From JBGSYJ01 sp041748075 (lineage in GTDB: Bacteria > Acidobacteriota > Thermoanaerobaculia > Gp7-AA8): 37,253 bases of DNA. The position numbers were made by a program, and so were the translations under genes. Shown here one piece after another: positions 28,567 to 37,233 of this stretch; the first letter of the stretch is position 1, and each line of letters starts with the position of its first letter. The DNA is taken from contig JBGTDX010000060.1 in assembly GCA_041748075.1 (NCBI GenBank), positions 1 through 37,253 of the forward strand, read 5' to 3'. The notes under the pieces are model-generated. The model was not told where the DNA came from. It was given only the letters and a program-made list of their open reading frames with translations, and searched no databases.

Positions 28567-31500
28567 ATGACGTCTCCGATCAAGCTGTTTCTCGCCGCAG
28601 TCATTCTCGTGTCGTCGACCGAGCTCGTCGCCCAGAATCGCCTCGTGAATCCGGGCTTCAATGGGAACCTGGACGGCTGGAACTTCAACTCGAGCGCCGA
28701 GCAATTGGTCGAGTTCGACCCACGGGATGCGAATGGCAACCCCATGTCGGGCTCGGTCCGGCAACGATTTCTGGCAGCCACGGTCCCGAACAGGAGGCTC
28801 GCCAGCATAGGGCAGGCCATCAGCGTCGTTCCTGGATCGACCTACTCGTTCGGTGGAAAGTACCGAAATGACAATAGCCAGTCGGCCGTCCCCCTTTTTC
28901 CGCCCGCCATCGGACTCTTCTGGCGCGATTCGGAGGGCACGATCCTCACGGAACCGAGAGTCGTCGTCGACGGGACGCTGGCGGAGGGTGTCTGGCTTTC
29001 TGTTACGGGAAGCGGCGTCGCTCCCCCGAATGCTGCATCCGGCATCATTTTTCTCTTCACAACGTCCCAGACCAATGTCCAGGCCCTCTTCGACGATCTC
29101 TTCGTCAACGGCCCCTCGCCCGATCCATGCGCTTCGGTAGCGCTCAGTGACGTCGCATTCGATTTCCGCGGCGCCATGAGCAACTGTGCGCCGGGAGCGA
29201 TCAGTTGCGTATCGGGAGAGCAGATCCAGTTCACATCGGAATTGATCTTCGGTGGAACCAGGGCGTGCCTCGACGCGATTGCGGGTCAGAGTACATTCCG
29301 GTGGAACTTCGGAGATGGTTCCAGCTCGAGCGAGCGCAATCCGGTCAAGAGTTTCTCGGGACCCGGGCCGTTCACGGTCACGCTCACCGTCTCGCACCCG
29401 AGCGGCGAACGCCAGGCGAGCCAGCAACTCGACTTCAGCCCCCGCGTGGTCATCACTGAGTTGCCGGCGGCTATCGTAGGATCGAATTCAGGAGGCAACT
29501 CCACGACCTATACGCTGAGAAACATCGGCGGATCACCGACGACGATCAACCTCACGCGGCAGGGGACGTTCTTCTCCCAGAGTCCGGAATCCTTCAACCT
29601 CGCGCCCGGCGCTTCCCAGCAGGTCACCGTCACTGCACTGGCCGTGACGGGCCCTCTCAACGCGGGAACCTCGATCCCATCGGGTCCCGGAGTTCCTGCC
29701 GGGACCTTCGTGCCCATCGTATTCGTCGGCATTCCTGCGCCGGTGGGAAGCGTGGTCGGCAGCCCGATGAACAGCCGCGTCGATGTGCGGGCAACCTCGG
29801 GCACCTCGACCGTTCAGGGGATTGCGACATTCACAAACGCCGGCTCCGCTACGCTCACCGGCGTGCTCGCATCCGATGTCCCTTGGCTGATTCCTCAGTC
29901 GGGTCTCGTGACGATACCGCCCGGTGGTACCGGCAACGTCAGTTTCACCGTCGACGGGAGTCTTCGCCCTGACAGCGGTGACATCGGCACGTTCGTCGCG
30001 AATCTCTTCCTCGTTTACCGGCTGGGAACGAGCCAGCTCGGCAAGCATGGAGATCCCGAGATTCCCTTCAACACGACCGGGTCGGCATCAGCCGCAGCGG
30101 CCGTCGTGCATACCGTGTCGCCGGGGACTGCTGCCGGCCTGGCTCAGCCACTCCAGGCAGGTGAGGTCGCTGTCTTCATGCCGGGTGTCGCCCACGTGCT
30201 CGGCAGCGTCGGCACGTTCATCTCCGATGTGACCCTGACGAATCTTCTCAAGGCGGGCACGATCGGGAATCTCAGGATGTTCTTCAGAACTGCCGGAGTG
30301 GGGGGATCGTCGATTATGACGTCTCCGATCAGTGTGATGGCCAACCGTCCGTTGAGTTTCGGCGATATCGCGCAGACGGTGTTTGGAAATACGACCTCGG
30401 TCGGATCGCTGCAGGTGCGAGGAGCCGGAGCCGGCTCCGTGGCTGCGAGCGCGAATGTATTCAACGCCAGCAACCCGGAGGGAACGTACGGAACGACGAT
30501 TCCGTCTTTCCGGTCGGACCGCTCCACGGGCCCGAACGAAAGCATCTTCCTGACCGGATTGACCAGTTCAGCCACGACACACACGAACCTCTACATTCAG
30601 GAAGCGACGGGACTTCCCGCCGGCGCAAGGATCGACTTCTTTAATCCGCAGGGTGTCCTGATCTCGACGCGGACCGAGTCCGTCGATGGCTTCGGACTGC
30701 TTCCGCTCAACACTTCGGTGCCTGCGGGTGCCGTCTCGGCACGGATCACGACGACCGCTGATTCGAACGGCCGGATTCTGGCGTACGCGACTCCGGTCGA
30801 CCGGGCCAGCGGGGATACCTGGGCTGTGGTGGACTGGCCCAAGCAGTATGGCTACGACCCGGGCAGTCCGGTGATCATTCCGGTCGCAGGTGCACTGCAG
30901 GGAGCCAACAACACTTACTTCCGGACGGATGCGGCGATTCTCAACTCGGGTGCGGCTGCCGGGTCGGGCACCATGCGTTTTGTCTCGCGGACGGGAGCGA
31001 CGATCGATCGCAATATCTCGCTGGCCGCTGGGCAGTCGCTGATCATCAACGACATCGTGACGAATCTCTTTAACGTCACGAGCGACGACGTTGGATATAT
31101 CGTGTTCACCCCGGCCGCAGGGAGCTTCGCCCTGACCAGCCGGACTTATACGACGGTGGTGGGCGACGTGGCGACATTCGGCACGGGGGTTCCGACGCTG
31201 GCTCTCGACTCGGGAATCCAACTGGGGGAGAGCGTGAGGTTCGGTGGCATCAACGATGCCGCCATTTCCACGGTGATGGCAGAGCTGCCTTCCACGTTCC
31301 GCACGAACGTCGGTCTGGTGGAAACAGCAGGCCAGCCGGTCACGGTCCGTGCCACACTCCGGTTCACTTCCGGCAACCAGAGCACTGCCTCGCAGGCGAT
31401 CGCATCACGGAACTTCCCACTGAATCCGCGAGAGTTTCTGCTAGTCAACAATATCGCGAATTCGATTCTCGGAGCCGCAACGCGGAACACGCTCGGGGAC

Positions 31501-31611
31501 CTGTCCAACATGCAACTCGATTTCGAAGTGATTGCGGGAACGGGAGCGGTCGTCATCTTCACATCGACGCTCGACAACGGCACGGGAGATTCGATACTGA
31601 GAGTCGATTGA
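28567..31611 (+). CDS. Large secreted protein with CBM-like and PKD domains
   Basis: The 1014-residue protein has a signal peptide (MTSPIKLFLAAVILVSSTEL, cleavage near VAQ-N24). Residues 24-183 resemble a jelly-roll CBM-like domain (NRLVNPGFNGNLDGWNF, then PGSTYSFGGKYR). A PKD domain follows at about 190-290 (WNFGDGSSSSERNPVKSF). The middle has Ig/CARDB-like strands (TTYTLRNIGGSPTTINL, ATFTNAGSATLTGV). The C-terminal half has repeated modules centred on VHTVSP...GTFISDVTLTN and VIIPVAGALQGANNTYFRTDAAILN. No catalytic motif or membrane anchor is visible. I start at ATG 28567 because AAAGGG sits 8 bases upstream and a signal peptide follows. Exact function is unknown; a surface or extracellular role is likely. 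Confidence 0.85.
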   Translation: MTSPIKLFLAAVILVSSTELVAQNRLVNPGFNGNLDGWNFNSSAEQLVEFDPRDANGNPMSGSVRQRFLAATVPNRRLASIGQAISVVPGSTYSFGGKYRNDNSQSAVPLFPPAIGLFWRDSEGTILTEPRVVVDGTLAEGVWLSVTGSGVAPPNAASGIIFLFTTSQTNVQALFDDLFVNGPSPDPCASVALSDVAFDFRGAMSNCAPGAISCVSGEQIQFTSELIFGGTRACLDAIAGQSTFRWNFGDGSSSSERNPVKSFSGPGPFTVTLTVSHPSGERQASQQLDFSPRVVITELPAAIVGSNSGGNSTTYTLRNIGGSPTTINLTRQGTFFSQSPESFNLAPGASQQVTVTALAVTGPLNAGTSIPSGPGVPAGTFVPIVFVGIPAPVGSVVGSPMNSRVDVRATSGTSTVQGIATFTNAGSATLTGVLASDVPWLIPQSGLVTIPPGGTGNVSFTVDGSLRPDSGDIGTFVANLFLVYRLGTSQLGKHGDPEIPFNTTGSASAAAAVVHTVSPGTAAGLAQPLQAGEVAVFMPGVAHVLGSVGTFISDVTLTNLLKAGTIGNLRMFFRTAGVGGSSIMTSPISVMANRPLSFGDIAQTVFGNTTSVGSLQVRGAGAGSVAASANVFNASNPEGTYGTTIPSFRSDRSTGPNESIFLTGLTSSATTHTNLYIQEATGLPAGARIDFFNPQGVLISTRTESVDGFGLLPLNTSVPAGAVSARITTTADSNGRILAYATPVDRASGDTWAVVDWPKQYGYDPGSPVIIPVAGALQGANNTYFRTDAAILNSGAAAGSGTMRFVSRTGATIDRNISLAAGQSLIINDIVTNLFNVTSDDVGYIVFTPAAGSFALTSRTYTTVVGDVATFGTGVPTLALDSGIQLGESVRFGGINDAAISTVMAELPSTFRTNVGLVETAGQPVTVRATLRFTSGNQSTASQAIASRNFPLNPREFLLVNNIANSILGAATRNTLGDLSNMQLDFEVIAGTGAVVIFTSTLDNGTGDSILRVD

Positions 31612-31631
31612 CGAAGAGTCGTACCGCCTTC

Positions 31632-31848
31632 ATCTGCGCCGGAGGCGCAACAGACGGTAGTCGGTGGCAAGCGAAGCGCAGCCACCGGATGATCGAAGCC
31701 AACATAAGCCCGCCCCGGGAGGGGCGGGTAGAGAGTGCTACGAGGAATGTTCTACCCGCCCCTCCGGGGCGGAAAGAAAATGGGGCGCTCAGAACCGGTG
31801 GCTGCGCTTCGCTTGCGACCGGCTACCCTCGTCTGCCCCTTCGGGGCA
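31632..31848. repeat. Concentric inverted repeats between convergent genes
   Basis: Outer arms: CCGTCTGTTGCG-side GACGGTAGTCGGTGGCAAGC (from 31653, continuing GAAGCGCAGCCACCGG) pair with CCGGTGGCTGCGCTTCGCTT (from 31795, continuing GCGACCGGCTACC). Inner arms: CCGCCCCGGGAGGGGCGGG at 31710 with TAGA pair with TCTACCCGCCCCTCCGGGGC at 31751, one base different in length. Small flanking dyads GCGCCGGAGGCGC and GCCCCTTCGGGGC mark the ends. It fills most of the 267-bp gap and may stop both converging transcripts. Confidence 0.9.
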
Positions 31849-31878
31849 GCTTCCGGGCGATGTCCGAAGCTCTCGCCT

Positions 31879-32433
31879 TCACTTCACGAGCTTCGAGATC
31901 GCTCTGAATTCCTCGGTGCCCGCCTGTGTAGTCAGCTCGAACAGTGCCATTTCCGTCGAGCTCCACTTCGCACCCTCCTGAGCCATGCGCTGCAGCGCGA
32001 TGTCCCGGTTCTGCGGGGTTCGCGATGACACCGCATCGGCGATCACCGTGACTTCGTAGCCCTCACCGAGAAGATCCATCACCGTCTGGTAAATGCAGAC
32101 ATGCGCTTCGATTCCCGCCACGAGAATCTGTTTCCGCTTCAACGGCCTGATCGCTTCGACGAACTCGCTGCAGCGGTATCCGGAAAAGCACATCTTCTGC
32201 ACGGCCCGGGTGCCGTAGGTGTCGTCGAAGGCTCCCTGCACGGAATCCGTCGTCGAGCCCAGGCCTTTCGGATACTGCTCGGTGAGGATCGCGGCAACTT
32301 TCAGGATGTGGCATCCCCTGACGAGACGTTCGATGTTTTTCTGGAGCTCGTTGCCCTCATGGATGACGGCGGTGAGCTTCTCCTGCACGTCGATGACGAT
32401 CAGCAGTGTGTTGTCGCGATGAAGTGTCGGCAT
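31879..32433 (-). CDS. Isochorismatase-family cysteine hydrolase
   Basis: The 184-residue protein has the isochorismatase-like triad: Asp15 (LLIVIDVQEKL), Lys80 (RAVQKMCFSGY) and Cys113 (GIEAHVCIYQT). TEQYPKGLG is also typical of the YcaC/ISOC1-like branch. Substrates in this branch vary or are unknown, so I give none. The start is ATG 32433 (MPTLHRDNTLL), preceded by GAAAGGAACTTC. It faces the large secreted protein across a repeat, and follows the dehydrogenase gene by about 95 bases on the same strand. Confidence 0.9.
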   Translation of the reverse strand: MPTLHRDNTLLIVIDVQEKLTAVIHEGNELQKNIERLVRGCHILKVAAILTEQYPKGLGSTTDSVQGAFDDTYGTRAVQKMCFSGYRCSEFVEAIRPLKRKQILVAGIEAHVCIYQTVMDLLGEGYEVTVIADAVSSRTPQNRDIALQRMAQEGAKWSSTEMALFELTTQAGTEEFRAISKLVK

Positions 32434-32456
32434 GAAGTTCCTTTCGAAAAGAGCTG

Positions 32457-32486
32457 TGTCATCCTCTGAGCGCCTTCAGGATGACA
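32457..32486. repeat. Miniature CATCC hairpin, copy 5
   Basis: TGTCATCCT and AGGATGACA form a perfect 9-bp stem around CTGAGCGCCTTC. It looks like an internally deleted CATCCTGAGCG element: the outer ends are retained and the inner arms lost. It lies between the dehydrogenase and isochorismatase-family genes. Confidence 0.85.
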
Positions 32487-32527
32487 GGTCGATCCGCTCC
32501 GGCGAAGCAGGTCCTCAGAGCTTCCTG

Positions 32528-33490
32528 CTATTTCGGGGCCACCAGATTGGGCGCGCGGCCGGTTCCCAACCAGGACAGTACATTCGTCGCTGCAATGCGC
32601 GCCATAGCATCCCGGGTCCGTTCCGTCGCGGAGCCCAGGTGCGGCAGGAGAACCACGTTCGACAGAGGTAACAGCCGCGCGTGCACGCGCGGCTCGTGTT
32701 GATAAACATCCAGACCCGCGCCTCTCAGGCGGCCATTCTCCAGTGCAACTGCGAGCGCCTCTTCGTCGACGAGCGCGCCGCGCGCCGTGTTGATCAGAAA
32801 GGCCGAAGGCTTCATCAGCGCGAGCGCGCGTGAATCGATCATGCCGGCCGTGTCCGTCGTGAGCGGGGCATGCAGAGAGACGATGTCGCTCGTCTCCACT
32901 AATGCGTCGAGAGCCAACCGGATGGAGCCGTGAGCTTGCTCCGTCTCCGGGTGGGCGCTTCGCGAGTGGTACCCAACCGACATCCCGAACGCCCTCGCGC
33001 GCTGCGCAACGGCATAGCCAATCCTCCCCATGCCGACGATCCCAATCCGGCTCTCGCGCAGCTCGCTTCCGAGGAGCATGAGTGGCTGCCACCCCGAGAA
33101 CTCCTCGTTTCGGATCATCGCGTCACCTTCCAGAATGCGGCGTGTTACCGCGAGAATCAGGGCGAAGGTCAGGTCGGCCGTGGCGTCCGTCAGCACGCCG
33201 GGGGTGTTCGACACTGCGATTCCGAGCTCACCAGCGGCAGCCAGGTCGATGTTATCCGTGCCTACCGCACAGTTTGCGACGATCCTCAGGTTCGGATTCG
33301 AGGACAGAACCCGACGGGTGACAGGATCGGTGAGGATCGTGATGGCCCCGTCGGCATCCGAGAGGATGTCGATTAGCTCTTCCTCCGTGCGCGGATCATC
33401 AGAGATGTGGGTCAGTACATCGCATTCCCTGCTGAGGATCGCCGTTGCGATGTCCGGCATGGCCGCTGTGAGGACGACGGTGTGTTTCAT
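32528..33490 (-). CDS. D-2-hydroxyacid dehydrogenase (glyoxylate/hydroxypyruvate reductase-like)
   Basis: The 320-residue enzyme has the NAD(P)-binding GIVGMGRIG (150-158) and the catalytic set Arg237 (INTARG), Glu266 (DVYQHEP) and His284 (LLPHLGSAT). VGTDNIDLAAAGELGIAVSNTPGVLT is typical of glyoxylate and hydroxypyruvate reductases. After the Rossmann GxGxxG the strand ends in YHSRSAHPE; a Ser-Arg pair there commonly suits NADPH, an inference. The start is ATG 33490 (MKHTVVLTAAMPD). The closely following miniature hairpin may end or process the transcript. Confidence 0.93.
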   Translation of the reverse strand: MKHTVVLTAAMPDIATAILSRECDVLTHISDDPRTEEELIDILSDADGAITILTDPVTRRVLSSNPNLRIVANCAVGTDNIDLAAAGELGIAVSNTPGVLTDATADLTFALILAVTRRILEGDAMIRNEEFSGWQPLMLLGSELRESRIGIVGMGRIGYAVAQRARAFGMSVGYHSRSAHPETEQAHGSIRLALDALVETSDIVSLHAPLTTDTAGMIDSRALALMKPSAFLINTARGALVDEEALAVALENGRLRGAGLDVYQHEPRVHARLLPLSNVVLLPHLGSATERTRDAMARIAATNVLSWLGTGRAPNLVAPK

Positions 33491-33505
33491 CTGCGACGGC
33501 CTACT

Positions 33506-34252
33506 CTATCGCAACGCCGCGGAGCCCGAACCGGCGTGCCGGCGCTTCCGCCGCACCTCGCGCCGCAGTTGTGCCAGGAGGGGCCAGTGGTCCGACGGGC
33601 CCTTTTTGACGATCTCCGACGCGGTCACCTCCCAGCCCGGGTCGACGAAGATGTAGTCGAGACAGCTTCGGGTCGTGCGGTGGGTGATAGACGGTTTCGC
33701 GAAACACGAGATCACGAGATCTCCTCCGTGAAACTGCCGGAGCTCTGCCGCTGAGGGTCCGGTATTGAAGTCTCCGGCCAGGACGAACGGCGAATCGCCC
33801 CCGGTGATGATCTCTGTGGCGACGGCGGTCTGCAGCATCCGATTTTTTCGGCCCAGTCTTCCCCATGCCGATAGATGCGTGACATAAAAAACAAATCGTT
33901 GCCCGTCGAGCTCGACCGTGGAAGCGAGCATAGTTCGCGGCTCGCCGGTTCCCGGAAGCAGGTGCACATCCGAGGTAATGACACGCCCCCGGGTCAGCAC
34001 AGCGTTCCCGTAATCACCGCCATCGTTCCGCTCGAAGCTCCTTCCGAAGGTGCCCTGGAGACCAGTCAGCCTCTGCAGGGTTTCGAATTGATCTATCCCA
34101 CCCGCGTTTCTGGTCAGGCGATGCACTTCCTGCAGTCCAACCACGTCGGGATCGAGTGCAACGATGGTTTCCGCCACCTCTTCGATATGTTGCGCTCGGG
34201 ATCGCGCGCCGCGTCCCTTGATGTTCCAGGACATGAATCTGAGCTCGGCCAT
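33506..34252 (-). CDS. Endonuclease/exonuclease/phosphatase family protein
   Basis: The 248-residue protein has the full EEP active site: Asn10 (SWNIKGRG), Glu42 (GLQEVHR), His126 (VTHLSAWG), Asp161/Asn163 (LAGDFNTGPS), Asp199 (CLDYIFVDPGW) and Asp221/His222 (PSDHWPLLAQL). Members cleave nucleic acid, phosphoinositide or sphingomyelin-type phosphodiesters; the substrate here is not determinable. I start at ATG 34252, five bases after GGAGGTGTC; a longer frame to 34390 lacks support. No signal peptide is visible from this start. The C-terminus is Arg-rich (REVRRKRRHAGSG). Confidence 0.92.
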   Translation of the reverse strand: MAELRFMSWNIKGRGARSRAQHIEEVAETIVALDPDVVGLQEVHRLTRNAGGIDQFETLQRLTGLQGTFGRSFERNDGGDYGNAVLTRGRVITSDVHLLPGTGEPRTMLASTVELDGQRFVFYVTHLSAWGRLGRKNRMLQTAVATEIITGGDSPFVLAGDFNTGPSAAELRQFHGGDLVISCFAKPSITHRTTRSCLDYIFVDPGWEVTASEIVKKGPSDHWPLLAQLRREVRRKRRHAGSGSAALR

Positions 34253-34301
34253 GACACCTCCGGGAGGAGCGAAAACGGTGCCGCACCTTACGACTGACCG
34301 C

Positions 34302-34472
34302 CTACTCTCCCCGTTTCTGGCTGAGTGTCCATCCAAGAAAAAAGAGAGCGGCGCCAATGAACAGCAACATGACCTCACGGCGCACGTCATCCTTGATGAG
34401 CCCGACGTACAGTGCGACGGGAAGAATCGACATGCCGATGAGCTGCAGCGCTTTAGAGAATATCTGCATCAT
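34302..34472 (-). CDS. Small two-span membrane protein
   Basis: The 56-residue product starts MMQIFSKALQLIG and has two hydrophobic helices (about 8-25 and 34-50) joined by a charged loop KDDVRREV, ending SQKRGE. The first ATG overlaps the stop codon of the upstream HEAT-cyclophilin gene (ATGA), so translation is probably coupled; no separate ribosome binding site is seen. A longer frame extends upstream, but it is out-of-frame reading of that gene. I do not recognise the family. Confidence 0.72.
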   Translation of the reverse strand: MMQIFSKALQLIGMSILPVALYVGLIKDDVRREVMLLFIGAALFFLGWTLSQKRGE

Positions 34473-37069
34473 TGGGCTGCGGCGAGAATGCGCAGCAGGT
34501 CGTCTTCGATCAGAGCTTCGGGCGACTCGACGATCCGTCCCAGCTCGCGCTCTCCGCGGTAATAGATGAACGTGGCGACCAGATCGATCTGTTTGTCCCG
34601 GACCAGATCCGCGGGCTGGTTTTTGTCCCGGTTCAGTGCGACGTACGAAGTACTGAGCTCGACGCCGTAGTCCGTTTTCAACGCATCGAGGATTCTGAAC
34701 AGCTTGGGCACCTCGCGCTGGCTGTCGTCGCACCATGTGCCGAGATAGACCTCGATCCGGTCGTCCGGACTCGCCGTCATTGCGATCATTTCGAGGACTG
34801 CCGAGTCGGGCTCGTAGCTGTTCATGCGCTCCTGGTATTCGGGAACGGTGTCGAGAAGTCTCTGGCGTGTGATGGGTCCGATCTCTGTGGGCAGAGGCGT
34901 GTTCTGTGCGCCGCTGACATCCAGCCCGGCGGCAGGACGCTGGTCGATCAGGATACGTTGGACACGGTCTCCGCGCTCGGTCTGGTCGACGACACCCCCC
35001 ATCCCGCCGACGACTCTGGCGAATATCGTGTAGCCACCGTCGAGGTGGGGCTGCGGTGAGTGGGTCACAAAATGCTGGGATCCGCCCGTGTCGGGGCCGG
35101 ACAGCGCCATGCCGACCGCCCCGCGTGTGTACTTCTGCAGGTTGATCTCGTCACGGATCGCGTAGCCGGGTCCGCCGCTCATGTCGTTCCGCGGGTCACC
35201 TCCCTGGATCACGAAGTTGGGGACCACGCGCATGAAGGAAGTGTTGTTGTAGAAGCCGCGGTTGGCGAGGTCGACAAAGTTTCGGGTCGTGAGCGGCGCA
35301 TCCTGGGTCAGCAGCAGGAGCTCGATGTTCCCGCGCGTCATCTGGATGGTCGCCGTGTGCGGGTCTTTTGCCCAGTCGGCGACTTCTTCATACCACGACA
35401 GAGGTTTGTCTACGGGCAGGGGGGTGAACTGGGGTCTCGGCAGTTCCAGTTTCGCGACGAGCTGGTCGGCCGCCAGGCGGCGCACCATCGGGTCGTCGTC
35501 CGCGAGCAGAGTGCGGAGGAAGCGTTCCGTGCCGGTAAAGTCCTCGCTTTCCCGCGCAGCGGCGATGTGTGGATCGCCTGCAGGAACCTCGCTCAGATCC
35601 AGGCTGGCGATCGCCTGAATGGCCGAGAACCTGGCGTCGTTCAGGGCATCCACGCGAGCCCGGCGCTCCGCGGCGAGCAGAGGTGCGAGGAGTTGCGCCG
35701 GCGGAACATCCTTCCTTGCGGCGAAGCGGTCGATCGCGGTAGCGCGCACCACGATGTCGGAGTCTTCCATTCCGCGCTCGATGAGATGCTGCTCTGCGGC
35801 GACCGCATCATCGGGAATGTTGCCGACGGCCGAGGAGCGGACCGACGGGTTTGGATCGGTAATGAAGCGGGAGCGTAGTGTCGCACCGAAAGGAGTTCCG
35901 GCAGTGGCGTCGAGAGCCGCGCGCCTGGCGAAGGGAAGGTCCGACGAGAGCAGAGTCTCGAGTGGGGAGTCTGCGGCGTCTGGAAGACGCGCCGCGAGGG
36001 CTGCGGCCGTCAGTTCCCGTTGTGATCGCGATCCGCTTCCGGCAAGATCGTAGAGACTCTTCCGCGCCGCTTCGCTCGTCACCGCGTAGTAGCCCAATGT
36101 CTCGATGGCCGCACCGCGCGTACCGGGATCGGGATCTCGTGTAGCCGAGATGACCCGCACGACATCGTCGGTGAACGTGCTCGTGCGGAGTGCTCGAGGG
36201 TCCTTTGCAGCGATGGCGCTCACTCCGCGCGCGGCCTCGGTCCGCACCCAGGGATGCGGATCGCGCATCGCGGTGATCAGATACGGCAGCGAAACAGGCG
36301 CAGCGATTCGCGCGAGTGCCCGGGCCGCATAGGTTCGGATGAGCGTGTCGGGGTCGCTCAGCATCAACTCGAGCTTCCGCTGCGCCGGCGGGTAGACGCG
36401 GCGTGACAGGGTGTAGACGGCTTCTCTGCGGATCGAAGTCGAGGGATCGTCGAGTGTCGCAGCCGCGATCGCGGATGCATCGTCACTGTCGAATCGGAAG
36501 AGGTATCGAACGGCCCGGGCGCGAACCGCCTCGACGGGCGAGCGCGTAAACTCGCTGAATCGACCGACCGTCGTTGCGGCATGCAGTTTCGACAGAGCTT
36601 CGACGGCTTCCGCCGCAACGTCGGGGTGGGCATCGCTTGCGAGCCCGAGCAGGGCATTCACGCCCGCAGGGTCGCCTATTTCTCCGAGGGAGAACGCCGT
36701 GGTCCGCCGGACGTCCAGGTCGGGATCAGCCGCGAGGGTAGTGAGCAGTTCCACTCCCGCCATCGTTTCGTTCGGATCGCGTGATCCGTTGCCGTTCTCA
36801 TCATCGAACGTCGCCGTGCCGATTCTGCCGAGCGCCAGCGCGATGCGACGACGCATGAGCACGTTGGAGCTCGAAGCCCATCGGGCGGACACTTCCCGGT
36901 CGAACTCGCGCCGGTCCTCGAGGCGAAGTACGGTCGCTTCCTCCCGAAGCGTCATCCCTTCAAGGGGAGGTGGGGAGGTGTCGGCGGGACTGGCGGCTGG
37001 CGGCGGCGAGACCGCGCATCCGGTGATGATGAGGACAAGGCAGGCGAGGCGTGCGGAAAGTTTGTGCAT
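34469..37069 (-). CDS. HEAT-repeat lipoprotein fused to cyclophilin PPIase and thioredoxin-like domain
   Basis: The 866-residue protein has a lipoprotein signal (LACLVLIITGC, Cys18) and a Pro/Ala linker. HEAT repeats cover about 55-540 (for example DPDLDVRRTTAFSLGEIGD and DPHPWVRTEAARGVSAIA). A loop at 90-101 (DENGNGSRDPNE) fits a calcium-binding EF-hand pattern. A cyclophilin domain lies at about 571-710 (FMRVVPNFVIQGGDP, MALSGPDTGGSQHF, PHLDGGYTIFARVVGG). The end (about 768-866) is thioredoxin-like, with TWCDDSQREVPKL carrying a single Cys780. I start at ATG 37069; a 19-residue upstream extension would hide the lipobox. It is likely an envelope chaperone or folding factor. Confidence 0.88.
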   Translation of the reverse strand: MHKLSARLACLVLIITGCAVSPPPAASPADTSPPPLEGMTLREEATVLRLEDRREFDREVSARWASSSNVLMRRRIALALGRIGTATFDDENGNGSRDPNETMAGVELLTTLAADPDLDVRRTTAFSLGEIGDPAGVNALLGLASDAHPDVAAEAVEALSKLHAATTVGRFSEFTRSPVEAVRARAVRYLFRFDSDDASAIAAATLDDPSTSIRREAVYTLSRRVYPPAQRKLELMLSDPDTLIRTYAARALARIAAPVSLPYLITAMRDPHPWVRTEAARGVSAIAAKDPRALRTSTFTDDVVRVISATRDPDPGTRGAAIETLGYYAVTSEAARKSLYDLAGSGSRSQRELTAAALAARLPDAADSPLETLLSSDLPFARRAALDATAGTPFGATLRSRFITDPNPSVRSSAVGNIPDDAVAAEQHLIERGMEDSDIVVRATAIDRFAARKDVPPAQLLAPLLAAERRARVDALNDARFSAIQAIASLDLSEVPAGDPHIAAARESEDFTGTERFLRTLLADDDPMVRRLAADQLVAKLELPRPQFTPLPVDKPLSWYEEVADWAKDPHTATIQMTRGNIELLLLTQDAPLTTRNFVDLANRGFYNNTSFMRVVPNFVIQGGDPRNDMSGGPGYAIRDEINLQKYTRGAVGMALSGPDTGGSQHFVTHSPQPHLDGGYTIFARVVGGMGGVVDQTERGDRVQRILIDQRPAAGLDVSGAQNTPLPTEIGPITRQRLLDTVPEYQERMNSYEPDSAVLEMIAMTASPDDRIEVYLGTWCDDSQREVPKLFRILDALKTDYGVELSTSYVALNRDKNQPADLVRDKQIDLVATFIYYRGERELGRIVESPEALIEDDLLRILAAAQ

Positions 37070-37085
37070 GGCGGCCACATGATAC

Positions 37086-37127
37086 CGCCCCAGGGGGAGA
37101 GGGGAGGGCGGGCATTCAACATTCAAC
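37086..37127. repeat. Single-arm TTCAACA copy with G-rich flank
   Basis: A G-rich stretch (GCCCCAGGGGGAGAGG and on) is followed by GGCATTCAACATTCAACC. It matches the reverse complement of the right end of the 28277-28373 repeat (GAATGTTGAATG then CCCCTCCCTCTCCCCAGG). The partner arm is missing. Confidence 0.75.
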
Positions 37128-37233
37128 CGTAAAACCTCAGTTGAAGGGTGCGAAAAGAAAAAGCATCGTCCGGAACTCTTTCGGTAGCATTGCTTTCGAC
37201 AAAAAAAGAAGGCAACCGACGAGGGACAGAACG

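Noticed and set aside
28303..29427. A 374-residue minus-strand frame opposite the start of the secreted protein
   Set aside because: Its translation is Arg/Glu/Asp-rich and domain-free, while the plus strand gives a signal peptide and a PKD domain.
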